Translations under genes and position numbers: made by a program
Notes under the pieces: model-generated
The model's database searches: none
What the model was told of the DNA's origin: nothing
What the model saw: the letters and a program-made list of their open reading frames with translations, nothing else
NCBI RefSeq assembly: GCF_040096185.1
Contig: NZ_JBBMFF010000269.1
Location: forward strand, 1-13,580
DNA from: JAZOXB01 sp040096185
GTDB lineage: Bacteria > Bacillota > Clostridia > Oscillospirales > Oscillospiraceae
Direction: 5' to 3'
Length of the DNA stretch: 13,580 nt
Shown here: piece by piece, positions 1 through 7,465 of the stretch
How positions within the stretch are numbered: the first letter of the stretch is position 1
How the letters are laid out: each line of letters begins with the position of its first letter

Positions 1-115
1 TTGCCTCGGCCCCTTTGGGGCCTCGCAATGACAATTCGGGGGGCCGGTGCCGTTTTGGCGATAGCCTGTTCGGATCGGCAGCATTGCGCCGGGCCCGGCT
101 GTCCGCTCCCCTACA
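1..115 (-). repeat. Dispersed intergenic repeat element, left copy
   Basis: This non-coding block, read on the minus strand, matches the block at 13425-13580. Shared pieces are TGTAGGGG (plus 108-115), GACAGCCGGGCCC (plus 91-103) and TTGTCATTGCGAGG (plus 21-34). The interval from the second piece to the end of the third is 83 bases here and 82 in the other copy, with scattered matches between. After TTGTCATTGCGAGG comes a small hairpin (8-22, GGCCCC and GGGGCC around three bases). Elements with this core followed by a variable hairpin are common dispersed repeats in bacterial genomes. The inner edge lies 33 bases beyond the glpK stop, so it may serve as a 3' end structure, but there is no T-tract. 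The element probably continues left of the window. Confidence 0.75.
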
Positions 116-148
116 GCGCATCATCGGCGGCCTCGCGTCATTTTCCGC

Positions 149-1639
149 TTACTCTTCTTTCGCCCAATCGAGGCTCCTGCCGACGGCCTTTGCCCAGCCG
201 CGGCGATTTTTTTCGCGCTGCTCGGCCGTCATATGCGGCAGGAAGCTGACATCGCACCGCCACTGGCGGCGCAGCTCGTCCGGATCGTGCCAGATGCCGA
301 CGGCGAGCCCGGCCAGATACGCCGCGCCGAGGGCCGTCGTCTCGCGGATGACGGGGCGGCGCACCGGCGTGGCCAGCATGTCCGCCTGGAACTGCATGAG
401 GAAGGCATCGCGGCTCGCCCCGCCGTCGACGCGCAGCTCGCGCAGCGGCACGCCGGTGTCCTTTTCCATGGCGGCGACGAGGTCCATGCTCTGGTAGGCG
501 ATGGATTCCTGCGCAGCGCGGATGATGTGCTCGCGCTTCGTGCCGCGCGTGATGCCGACGATGGCCCCGCGGGCATACATATCCCAATACGGCGCGCCGA
601 GGCCCGTGAAGGCCGGGACAAAATACACGCCGCCGGTGGAGTCGACCTTCTGCGCATAATACTCCGCGTCGCTTGCCTCGCTGAGGAAGCGCATTTCGTC
701 GCGCAGCCACTGGATAACGGCCCCGCCGACAAAGACGCTGCCCTCGAGGGCATAGGTCACATGGCCGCCGAGCCCGGCCGCAATGGTCGTGACAAGGCCG
801 TGGCGGCTGACGCAGGGCGTCTCGCCCGTGTTCATGAGCAGGAAGCAGCCCGTGCCGTAGGTATTCTTGGCCTCGCCGGGGGCGAAGCAGCACTGGCCGA
901 ACAGCGCGGCCTGCTGGTCGCCCGCCGCGCCCGCGATGGGAATTTCCACGCCCTGGATGTTGCAGGTGCCGAAGTCGCCGCTGCTCGGGCGGACGTCCGG
1001 CAGCATGCAGCGCGGGATGCGCAGGACCTGCAGGAGCGTCTCGTCCCAGTCGAGGCGGCGGATGTCAAAGAGCATGGTGCGTGAGGCGTTCGTCACGTCC
1101 GTGGCGTGGACGCGGCCGCGCGTCAGCTTCCAGACGAGCCACGAATCCACTGTGCCGAACAGCAGCTCACCGCGCTCGGCGCGCTCCTGCGCACCGGGCA
1201 CATGGTCGAGGATCCACCGAATTTTTGTAGCCGAGAAATAGGCGTCCGGCACAAGGCCCGTGACGGCCCGAATGTGCTCCGTCAGCCCGTCGGCGCGCAG
1301 CCGGTCGCACAGGGCGGCCGTGCGGCGGCACTGCCAGACGATGGCAGGGTAAATGGGGCGGCCCGTGGCCTTTTCCCAGACGATGGTCGTCTCGCGCTGG
1401 TTCGTGATGCCGATGGCGGCGATCTCCGCGGGGTCGATGCCGCCGCGCGTGATGGCCTCCATCATGACGCCGTACTGGCTGGAGTATAATTCGAGCGGAT
1501 CGTGCTCCACCCAGCCCGCCTGCGGGTAGAGCTGGGGGAATTCCTTCTGCGCGGAGGCGACGATCTGCTGGGAGCGGTCAAAGACGATGGCGCGGCTGCT
1601 CGTCGTGCCCTGATCGAGGGCGACAAGGTATTTTTTCAT
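149..1639 (-). CDS. glpK: Glycerol kinase
   Basis: This cytoplasmic FGGY-family kinase makes sn-glycerol 3-phosphate from glycerol and ATP. The 496-residue length is normal. It opens with the phosphate-binding DQGTTSSRAI at residues 9-18. The glycerol-binding residues fall at the positions expected from E. coli GlpK: R82 and E83 in NQRETT, Y134, and the catalytic D241 in GDQQAALFGQ. YFSATKIRWILDH (134-146) is the family signature, and an ATP-site GG follows at 406-407 in RVDGGASRDA. The start is ATG at 1639, preceded by GAGGAGGAAC; that site overlaps the stop of the upstream kinase gene 9 bases away, so the two are co-translated. The loop before PIAGAAGDQQ reads CNIQG and lacks the histidine phosphorylated by HPr in lactic-acid-bacterial GlpK. 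No glpF, glpD or glpO is adjacent. Confidence 0.97.
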   Translation of the reverse strand: MKKYLVALDQGTTSSRAIVFDRSQQIVASAQKEFPQLYPQAGWVEHDPLELYSSQYGVMMEAITRGGIDPAEIAAIGITNQRETTIVWEKATGRPIYPAIVWQCRRTAALCDRLRADGLTEHIRAVTGLVPDAYFSATKIRWILDHVPGAQERAERGELLFGTVDSWLVWKLTRGRVHATDVTNASRTMLFDIRRLDWDETLLQVLRIPRCMLPDVRPSSGDFGTCNIQGVEIPIAGAAGDQQAALFGQCCFAPGEAKNTYGTGCFLLMNTGETPCVSRHGLVTTIAAGLGGHVTYALEGSVFVGGAVIQWLRDEMRFLSEASDAEYYAQKVDSTGGVYFVPAFTGLGAPYWDMYARGAIVGITRGTKREHIIRAAQESIAYQSMDLVAAMEKDTGVPLRELRVDGGASRDAFLMQFQADMLATPVRRPVIRETTALGAAYLAGLAVGIWHDPDELRRQWRCDVSFLPHMTAEQREKNRRGWAKAVGRSLDWAKEE

Positions 1640-1648
1640 GGTTCCTCC

Positions 1649-2560
1649 TCAGTAAGGCAGCGTGCTGCCGCCGATGAATTCGCGCAGGAGGGAATCCTGC
1701 GGCACGAGATCCGCCGGGACGTCCGGCAGCTCCCGCATGACCTCGACCACATCTGACAGCTCCGGCAGGGCAAGGCGCTCCAGTTCGTCCCGCAGCAGCG
1801 GACGGTAGACGCCAAGCTCGGCGGAATAGAACGAGTCGATGCTGCCGTGGGCGCGCGGCTTGAAGGGCATGATATAGCGCTGCTCGCCGCGGTCGACGCG
1901 CTCGCGCATGGCGATGGTCTCGGACAGGGCGCGGCCACGGCCCGTGCTGTCGCGCAGCATACGGCGGACGAGACGGATCTTCGACGGATGGAGCGGATGG
2001 CCGCTGCGCGGGGTGATGCGCGTGCGGACGCTGACATAGATGCGCGTCGTGCGGCCGTCATAGCCCGTGACCTCCGGGTTCAGGGCGTGGATGCCCTCCA
2101 GAATGACCAGCTCGCCGGGCCGCCTGCGCAGCGTGCGGCCATCGAAGACACGGACGCTGTTTTTGAAGTCATAGTGCGGCAGCTCCACCTCCTCGCCCGC
2201 CAGCAGCTTGCCGAGCTGCTCCTGGAAAAACGGCACGTCGACGCGCGACGGGCGCTCGAGGTCCAGCTCGTTGCGGCTGAAAAGCTCCAGCTCCCGCTCC
2301 GTGAGCGGGCAGAAATAGTCGTCCATGGAGAGCGTGTGCGTCTCCATGCCGCGGCGGTCCAGCTCCCGCTCGATGAGCAGGGCGGTCGTCGTCTTGCCGG
2401 AGCCGGACGGCCCCGCCAGCAGCACGGCCGGGCGCTCCTGCGCATGGGCGGCGATGAGATCGGCCGCGCGGACGATCTGCTGTTCATAAAGTCTGCGGTC
2501 ATGCTCCAGCACCGCGGCGGGGTCCTGCGCAAGCAGGGCGCTGAGCTGATCGGTCGTCAT
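1649..2560 (-). CDS. Uridine kinase-like P-loop nucleoside kinase
   Basis: This 303-residue protein belongs to the phosphoribulokinase/uridine kinase family, soluble ATP-dependent enzymes that phosphorylate a nucleoside or sugar. Visible motifs are Walker A GPSGSGKT at 50-57, the substrate-side SMDDYF at 78-83, LPHYDF at 127-132, Walker B-like VILEGIHAL at 152-160, and an arginine-rich lid (RLVRRMLRDSTGRGR, 196-210). About 45 residues precede the kinase core. The start is ATG at 2560 with AGGAGG at 2569-2574 eight bases upstream; the frame stays open far upstream, but only as an antisense artefact. It is first in an operon with glpK. Uridine/cytidine kinase is the usual annotation. The substrate cannot be settled from sequence, and the pairing with glycerol kinase leaves another small-molecule substrate possible. 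Confidence 0.88.
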   Translation of the reverse strand: MTTDQLSALLAQDPAAVLEHDRRLYEQQIVRAADLIAAHAQERPAVLLAGPSGSGKTTTALLIERELDRRGMETHTLSMDDYFCPLTERELELFSRNELDLERPSRVDVPFFQEQLGKLLAGEEVELPHYDFKNSVRVFDGRTLRRRPGELVILEGIHALNPEVTGYDGRTTRIYVSVRTRITPRSGHPLHPSKIRLVRRMLRDSTGRGRALSETIAMRERVDRGEQRYIMPFKPRAHGSIDSFYSAELGVYRPLLRDELERLALPELSDVVEVMRELPDVPADLVPQDSLLREFIGGSTLPY

Positions 2561-2578
2561 AGGGCGTTCCTCCTCTGG

Positions 2579-2597
2579 GTCCCGGAAAAGCCGGGAC
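2579..2597 (-). promoter_or_regulatory. 5' leader hairpin of the kinase-glpK operon
   Basis: GTCCCGG (2579-2585) and CCGGGAC (2591-2597) form a 7-bp GC-rich stem with a 5-base loop. On the minus strand it falls between the predicted transcription start (about 2603) and the AGGAGG site (2569-2574), so it would sit at the very 5' end of the mRNA. It could stabilise the transcript or affect initiation. There is no following T-tract, so it is not an obvious terminator. Confidence 0.45.
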
Positions 2598-2609
2598 GTG
2601 TTTCCTTCC

Positions 2610-2639
2610 AGTATAGCACAACGCGCGGGAAAATGTTGA
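2610..2639 (-). promoter_or_regulatory. Sigma-A-type extended -10 promoter for kinase-glpK
   Basis: On the minus strand, TGCTATACT (2610-2618) is an extended -10: TG, one base, then TATACT. A -35 candidate TCAACA (2634-2639) lies 18 bases upstream and matches consensus at four of six positions. The start point would be near 2603, giving a leader of about 43 bases. This is the only good promoter seen before the kinase gene. Confidence 0.6.
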
Positions 2640-2690
2640 CGGATTTCTGATTTTTGTGCAAATTGCCGGTTCTTTCGACAGCCCGCCGCA

Positions 2691-2756
2691 TGCCGCGGCA
2701 GGGCCTTGCATTCCATAACCATCTCCTCTATAATATAAACTGTATGATTATGGTTA
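2691..2756. promoter_or_regulatory. Candidate operator symmetry around the MATE-aro promoter
   Basis: Two symmetric signals surround the promoter. TGCCGCGGCA (2691-2700) is a perfect 10-base palindrome ending five bases before the -35 box. TAACCAT (2716-2722) in the spacer and ATGGTTA (2750-2756) in the leader form a 7-base inverted repeat around the -10 box. A repressor binding either site could control the operon. No regulator gene is adjacent and the arms are short, so chance is a real possibility. Confidence 0.25.
2706..2734 (+). promoter_or_regulatory. Sigma-A promoter for the MATE-aro operon
   Basis: TTGCAT (2706-2711) and a perfect TATAAT (2729-2734) are separated by the optimal 17 bases. 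Transcription should start near 2741, leaving a leader of about 30 bases. That is too short for a T-box, a leader-peptide attenuator or a riboswitch. I see no other good promoter before 10441, so this probably drives all seven genes. Confidence 0.8.
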
Positions 2757-2770
2757 GGAGAAAGAAAGCA

Positions 2771-4174
2771 ATGAGTAGTTTGAAGGAGAACAAGATGGGC
2801 ACGATGCCCATTGGGCGGCTGCTGCTGACCATGGCGCTGCCGATGGCCCTGTCCATGCTGGTGCAGGCGCTTTACAACGTGGTCGACAGCGCCTTTGTCG
2901 CGAAAATTTCGGACGTTAATCAGGACGCACTCAACGCCGTTTCGCTGGCCTTCCCGGTGCAGAACATCATGATCGGCATCGCAACGGGCACGGCCGTCGG
3001 CGTCAATGCCCTGCTGTCGCGCGCGCTCGGCGAACGCGATGCGGACATGGTGAACCGCTCCGCCCTGAACGGCGTCTTTCTGGCCGGGCTGGGCATGCTG
3101 CTCAGCGCTCTGTTCGGCATTTTCTGCGCAGAGCTCTTCATGCGCTCCCAGACGTCGAACGAAGCCGTCATTGCCTACGGCACGGCCTATATCCGCATCA
3201 TCACGATCGCCTCGTTCGGCATTTTCGGCGAGATCATCTTCGAGCGCCTGCTCCAGTCCACGGGTCGCACGATCTACACTCTCTTCACACAGGGCACCGG
3301 CGCGGTCCTGAACATCATTTTTGACCCCATCCTCATCTTCGGCCTGTTCGGCCTGCCGCGCATGGAGGTCGCCGGTGCAGCCGTGGCCACGGTGCTCGGC
3401 CAGATCGTGGCGTTTATTCTGGCCATGATCCTCAACCACCGCAAAAATCCGGACGTCCGCCTGCATCTGCGCGGCTTCCGCCCGGACTGGAAGCTCATCG
3501 GCCGCATTCTGGCCATCGGCGTGCCGTCCATGATCATGGTTGCCATCGGCTCGGTGATGTACTACGGCATGAATCTCGTGCTCATGCGCTTTGAGCACGT
3601 CCGCGTGGGACTCGGTGAGGTCGGCACGGCCGTCTTCGGCGCATACTACAAGCTGCAGAGCTTCATCTTCATGCCGGTGTTCGGCATCAACAACGCCGCG
3701 CTGGCTATTGCGGCCTATAACTACGGCGCGCGGAAGCCGAAGCGCATCCTCGGCGTGCTGAAGTGCGGCATCCTCGGCGCAACGGCGCTGATGGTGATCG
3801 GCGTGGCGGCCTTCCAGCTCATCCCGCAGGTCCTGCTCGGCCTGTTCAACGCCAATGCGGACATGCTGGCCGTCGGCGACCCGGCGCTGCGCACCATGAG
3901 CCTCGCCTTCGTGTTCGCAGGCGCGTGCATCATCGTCGGCGGCGTGTTCCAGGCTCTCGGCAACAGCGTCTACAGCATGATCGTCTCCATCGCGCGCCAG
4001 CTGGTCGTGCTGCTTCCGGTGGCCTACCTGCTGTCGCTTTCCGGGAACATCGACGCCGTCTGGTTCGCCTTCCCGATCGCGGAGGTCGCCTCGCTGGCGA
4101 TGACGGTCATCCTGTTCCTCCGCCTGTATCGGAAGAAGATCCGCCCGCTCAGCCGGATGCCGGCGGCAGAATAA
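2771..4174 (+). CDS. MATE-family efflux transporter (DinF/NorM-like)
   Basis: This integral membrane protein of 467 residues is normal in length for the multidrug and toxic compound extrusion family, with about twelve hydrophobic helices. The N-terminal segment ENKMGTMPIGRLLLTMALPM, followed by LVQALYNVVDSAFVAKI, is typical of the family's first helix, and D39 there is a likely cation-coupling residue. MATE proteins expel cationic drugs or metabolites in exchange for sodium or protons. The start chosen is ATG 2771, with AGGAG at 2756-2760; ATG 2795 has its own AAGGAG six bases upstream and would remove eight residues. It is promoter-proximal, and aroF begins 21 bases after its stop with only a ribosome-binding site between, so the two are probably co-transcribed. 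The substrate is unknown. Confidence 0.93.
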   Translation: MSSLKENKMGTMPIGRLLLTMALPMALSMLVQALYNVVDSAFVAKISDVNQDALNAVSLAFPVQNIMIGIATGTAVGVNALLSRALGERDADMVNRSALNGVFLAGLGMLLSALFGIFCAELFMRSQTSNEAVIAYGTAYIRIITIASFGIFGEIIFERLLQSTGRTIYTLFTQGTGAVLNIIFDPILIFGLFGLPRMEVAGAAVATVLGQIVAFILAMILNHRKNPDVRLHLRGFRPDWKLIGRILAIGVPSMIMVAIGSVMYYGMNLVLMRFEHVRVGLGEVGTAVFGAYYKLQSFIFMPVFGINNAALAIAAYNYGARKPKRILGVLKCGILGATALMVIGVAAFQLIPQVLLGLFNANADMLAVGDPALRTMSLAFVFAGACIIVGGVFQALGNSVYSMIVSIARQLVVLLPVAYLLSLSGNIDAVWFAFPIAEVASLAMTVILFLRLYRKKIRPLSRMPAAE

Positions 4175-4195
4175 GCGAGAAGGAGGAACGGCCCG

Positions 4196-5197
4196 ATGGT
4201 CATTCTGCTGAAACAGCATGCCCCGCAGGCGGAGCAGGAGCGCCTGCTTGCCTGGCTGCGGGAGCTTGGCGCGGAGGTCCGCGTCACCGGCACGCCGGAG
4301 CGGCCGTTTTTCTGCCTGACGGGCGACATTTCTCGCATCGACCCGAGCCTTGCGGCGCGCTTCCCGGCCGTGGAGGACGTCCTCCGGCTGACGGAGCCCT
4401 ATCCCCTGTGCAGCCGCCGCCTGCACCCAGAGCCGACGGTCGTCTCCGTGGGCGGCGCGCGCTTCGGCGGCGGGAACTTCGGCCTGATCGCGGGGCCGTG
4501 CGCCGTGGAATCGGAGGAGCAGATCTTTACGGCAGCCCGGCAGGCCAAGGCCGCGGGCGTCTGCCTGCTGCGCGGCGGGGCGTTCAAGCCGCGCACCTCT
4601 CCCTATGATTTTTCCGGACTGGGCGCAGAGGGGCTGCGCCTGCTCATCGCCGCCGGGCACGAGACGGGGCTTCCCGTCGTGTCCGAGCTGATGAGCGCCG
4701 CCCAGCTCGACGCGTTCGCCGATGTGGACGTCATCCAGATCGGCGCGCGCAATATGCAGAACTATGACCTGCTGCGGACGCTCGGCCGCAGCGAAAAGCC
4801 GGTGCTGCTCAAGCGCGGCGTCGGCGCAACGCTGCAGGAGCTTCTGCTGAGCGCGGAGTATCTTCTGGCGGCGGGCAACCCGCGCGTGATGCTCTGCGAG
4901 CGCGGTATCCGCACGTTCGACACGTTTACGCGCGGCACGCTCGACCTTGCGGCCGTGCCCGCCCTGCATGAAATGACCCATCTCCCCGTCCTCGTCGACC
5001 CGAGCCATGCGGCCGGGCGCGCGGCCCTTGTGACGCCGCTGGCGCTGGCTGCCGCGGCCTGCGGAGCCGACGGCGTGATGGCGGAGATGCACCCTGACCC
5101 GCTGCACGCCCGGTGCGACGGGGCGCAGGCTCTGCTGCCGGAGGAGCTGGCAGCGCTGTCACAGCGGCTGCACGCCGTGCGGGAGGCCTGCAGATGA
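4196..5197 (+). CDS. aroF: 3-deoxy-7-phosphoheptulonate synthase (DAHP synthase, type I-beta)
   Basis: This is the first enzyme of the shikimate pathway, condensing phosphoenolpyruvate with erythrose 4-phosphate. It has 333 residues. Residues 1-70 look like the ferredoxin-like regulatory domain of Thermotoga-type enzymes, which gives feedback inhibition by Tyr or Phe. The barrel follows, with LIAGPCAVES (97-106), LLRGGAFKPRTSP (124-136), QIGARNMQN (181-189), LLKRG (204-208) and LCERGIRTF (233-241). Metal ligands C102, H271, E297 and D308 align within one residue of those known in the Thermotoga enzyme. The start is ATG 4196 behind AAGGAGG. Its TGA overlaps the ATG of aroB (ATGA at 5194-5197), implying translational coupling. 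Confidence 0.97.
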   Translation: MVILLKQHAPQAEQERLLAWLRELGAEVRVTGTPERPFFCLTGDISRIDPSLAARFPAVEDVLRLTEPYPLCSRRLHPEPTVVSVGGARFGGGNFGLIAGPCAVESEEQIFTAARQAKAAGVCLLRGGAFKPRTSPYDFSGLGAEGLRLLIAAGHETGLPVVSELMSAAQLDAFADVDVIQIGARNMQNYDLLRTLGRSEKPVLLKRGVGATLQELLLSAEYLLAAGNPRVMLCERGIRTFDTFTRGTLDLAAVPALHEMTHLPVLVDPSHAAGRAALVTPLALAAAACGADGVMAEMHPDPLHARCDGAQALLPEELAALSQRLHAVREACR

Positions 5198-6213
5198 AGA
5201 TCGACATTCCCGTTTCGCAGCCCTACCGCGTGGACATCGCGCCGGGGCTGCTGGACGACCTCGGCCGCTATGTTTCCTCGGGAACGGCGGCCCTTGTCGT
5301 AACCGAGGAGCATGTGGCTCCGCTCCTGCTGGAGCGCGCCTGCCGCGCACTGCGGGACGCGGGTGTGCGCGCTGTTCCGGCCATCCTCCCCGCCGGGGAG
5401 GAGACAAAGTCGCTGGCGCAGTATGCCGCCCTGCTCCATAAGCTGGCCGAGGCGGGCCTGACCCGCGCCGACACGGTCGTTGCGCTCGGCGGCGGCGTCA
5501 TCGGCGATCTGGCGGGCTTTGCGGCCGCGACATGGCTGCGCGGCATCCGTCTGGTGCAGGTGCCGACGACGCTGCTTGCCATGGTGGATTCGTCCGTCGG
5601 CGGCAAGACGGCCATCGACCTGCCGGAGGGCAAAAACCTCGTCGGCGCGTTCCATCAGCCCGCCGCCGTCGTGTGCGACCCGCAGCTGCTGGACACGCTG
5701 CCGCCCGCCATCCTGCGCGACGGCTGCGCCGAGGCGCTGAAGACGGCCGTGCTGTTCGACCCGGACCTGTTTTCCCATCTGGCCGCGCGCGGCACAGACT
5801 TCGACCGCATGACGGTCCTGCCCCGCTGCATCGCCTGCAAGCGGGACGCCGTGTGCGCCGACGAATTCGACCGCGGTGCGCGGCAGCTGCTGAACCTCGG
5901 CCACACGGCCGGGCACGCCATCGAGACACTCAGCGGCTACCGCATTGCGCACGGCCATGCCGTGGCCATCGGCCTTGCCATAATGGCGCGGGCCTTCTGC
6001 CGCGATGCCGCAGAGATCGAGGCTGCGCTCATAAAGCTCGGCCTGCCCACCCGAACGGAATTTTCGCCGGAGCAGCTGGCACAGGCCGCACTGGCGGATA
6101 AAAAGCGCGCGGGAGAGCGCATCACGCTCGTCATTCCCCGCGCCATCGGCGACTGCGTGCTCCGGGAGGTCCCGGTGGACACGCTGGCGGATATTTTTGA
6201 AAGAGGAATGTGA
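5194..6213 (+). CDS. aroB: 3-dehydroquinate synthase
   Basis: The second shikimate-pathway enzyme converts DAHP to 3-dehydroquinate using NAD and zinc. The product has 339 residues, slightly shorter than the usual 350-360. NAD-site motifs are VVALGGGVIGDLAGFAAA (95-112), PTTLLAMVDSSVGGKTAID (124-142) and GEETKSL (68-74). Zinc ligands are E180 in CAEALK, H237 in NLGHTAGHAIE and H253 in AHGHAVAIG. The start is ATG 5194, overlapping the aroF stop, with GGAGG at 5182-5186; the frame is open further upstream but that part is a shadow of aroF. The aroA start follows its stop by one base. Confidence 0.97.
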   Translation: MKIDIPVSQPYRVDIAPGLLDDLGRYVSSGTAALVVTEEHVAPLLLERACRALRDAGVRAVPAILPAGEETKSLAQYAALLHKLAEAGLTRADTVVALGGGVIGDLAGFAAATWLRGIRLVQVPTTLLAMVDSSVGGKTAIDLPEGKNLVGAFHQPAAVVCDPQLLDTLPPAILRDGCAEALKTAVLFDPDLFSHLAARGTDFDRMTVLPRCIACKRDAVCADEFDRGARQLLNLGHTAGHAIETLSGYRIAHGHAVAIGLAIMARAFCRDAAEIEAALIKLGLPTRTEFSPEQLAQAALADKKRAGERITLVIPRAIGDCVLREVPVDTLADIFERGM

Positions 6214-6214
6214 C

Positions 6215-7465
6215 ATGGAGCTGTTCCTGCCGCACGGCCCGCTCGGCGGGCGAGTTGCCTCCATTGCGTCAAAATCGCAGCTGCAGCGGCTGCTGCTGTG
6301 CGCCGCGCTGGCCGACCGCGAGACGGTCGTGCACGGCGCTTCGGACGCCGCGGACGTGCAGGCGATGTGCCGCTGCCTGCGGGCGCTCGGCGCGCGCGTG
6401 ACGGCGGACGGAAAGACACTGCGGGTGCAGCCGGTCACGGAGCAGGCGCACGGCGCGGCGGATTGCGGCGAAAGCGGCGCGACGCTGCGCTTTTTGCTGC
6501 CCGTGGCGGCGGCGCTCGGGAGAGAAACGACGTTCCGTCTGCACGGCCGCCTGCCGCAGCGGCCGCTCGGCCCGCTGTGGGAGGCGCTGGAGGCACACGG
6601 CGTCCGGCTGAGCCGCCCCGCGCCGGGCGAGCTTCTCTGCGCGGGCAGGCTGGAAAGCGGCCACTTTCTGCTGCCGGGGGATGTTTCGTCCCAGTTTTTC
6701 TCCGGCCTGCTGTTCGCCCTGCCGCTGCTTTCCGGCCCCTCAGAGCTGCGCGCGGCCACACCGCCGGAATCGGCGGGCTATATCGCCATGACGCTTGCGG
6801 CGCTCCGGCGCTTCGGCATCGCCGCGGAGCCGCTCCCGGACGGCTGGGCCGTCCCCGGCGGGCAGCGGTACCGCTCCCCCGGCGCGGTCCGGGCGGAGGG
6901 CGACTGGTCGAACGCGGCCTTCTGGCTTGCGGCGGGCGCGCTCTCGCGGCCGGTGACGGTCACGGGCCTGCAGGCGGAGTCCGGGCAGGGCGACCGCGTG
7001 ATTCTGGAGGATCTGCGCCGCTTTGGTGCAGAAGTTGAGCAGAACGCAGACGCCGTGACGGTCCGTCCCGCGCCGCTGCACGGCTGCAGCCTCGACGTGC
7101 GCAGCACGCCCGATCTGGCCCCGCCGCTGGCTCTGCTGGCGGCCTGCGCCGCCGGGACGACGCGGATCACGGGCGCGGCAAGGCTGCGCTATAAGGAAAG
7201 CGACCGGCTCGCGAGCATCGCCGCCGCACTGCGCGCTCTCGGTGCAGACGTGCGGGATCTGCCGGACGGGCTGGAGATCGCAGGCGGCAGGCTGACAGGC
7301 GGCACGGTGGACGCCTGCGGCGACCATCGCATCGCCATGCTGGCCGCGATCGCCTCGGCACGCTGCGATGTGCGGCTGCGCGGGGCGGAATGTGTGGAAA
7401 AATCGGACCCGCATTTCTGGCAAACGCTTGCCGGACTGCGGAGCGGAACGGAGGAGAGCAGATGA
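6215..7465 (+). CDS. aroA: 3-phosphoshikimate 1-carboxyvinyltransferase (EPSP synthase)
   Basis: This enzyme transfers the enolpyruvyl group of phosphoenolpyruvate to shikimate 3-phosphate. At 416 residues it is a normal two-domain EPSP synthase. Ligand residues are recognisable: K20, S21 and R25 (SKSQLQR), CGESGATLR (84-92), the RPL loop (116-118), VSSQFF (157-162), GDWSNAAF (229-236), D300 in STPDLAPP, KESDR (327-331), DHRIAM (370-375) and K396. The glycine equivalent to E. coli Gly96 is kept (G88), but the following sequence is ATLRFL rather than TAMRPL, so the position of E. coli Pro101 is Phe. Glyphosate response cannot be read from this alone. The start is ATG 6215 behind AGAGGA (6202-6207), one base after aroB. 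The stop overlaps aroC as ATGA. Confidence 0.96.
   Translation: MELFLPHGPLGGRVASIASKSQLQRLLLCAALADRETVVHGASDAADVQAMCRCLRALGARVTADGKTLRVQPVTEQAHGAADCGESGATLRFLLPVAAALGRETTFRLHGRLPQRPLGPLWEALEAHGVRLSRPAPGELLCAGRLESGHFLLPGDVSSQFFSGLLFALPLLSGPSELRAATPPESAGYIAMTLAALRRFGIAAEPLPDGWAVPGGQRYRSPGAVRAEGDWSNAAFWLAAGALSRPVTVTGLQAESGQGDRVILEDLRRFGAEVEQNADAVTVRPAPLHGCSLDVRSTPDLAPPLALLAACAAGTTRITGAARLRYKESDRLASIAAALRALGADVRDLPDGLEIAGGRLTGGTVDACGDHRIAMLAAIASARCDVRLRGAECVEKSDPHFWQTLAGLRSGTEESR

Noticed and set aside
1..148. Rho-independent terminator for glpK in the repeat hairpin at 8-22
   Set aside because: The stem is 6 bp with no following T-tract on the minus strand and lies about 130 bases beyond the stop. 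It is better described as part of the dispersed repeat.
2735..2770. T-box or leader-peptide attenuator controlling the aro genes
   Set aside because: The leader from the predicted start near 2741 is about 30 bases, too short for either, and no antiterminator or terminator pair is visible there or before aroF.
2561..5107. A minus-strand frame open from 5107 down to 1649, giving 1152 codons in total
   Set aside because: Only the last 303 codons are a gene. The rest is antisense to aroF and the MATE gene, has low-complexity Arg/His/Ala/Asp composition, and crosses the intergenic promoters. It is a by-product of high GC with few stop codons.
4762..6759. A 665-codon minus-strand frame across aroF, aroB and aroA
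   Set aside because: Its composition is dominated by Ser/Arg/Ala/Pro with no recognisable motif, and the plus strand encodes three unmistakable enzymes there.
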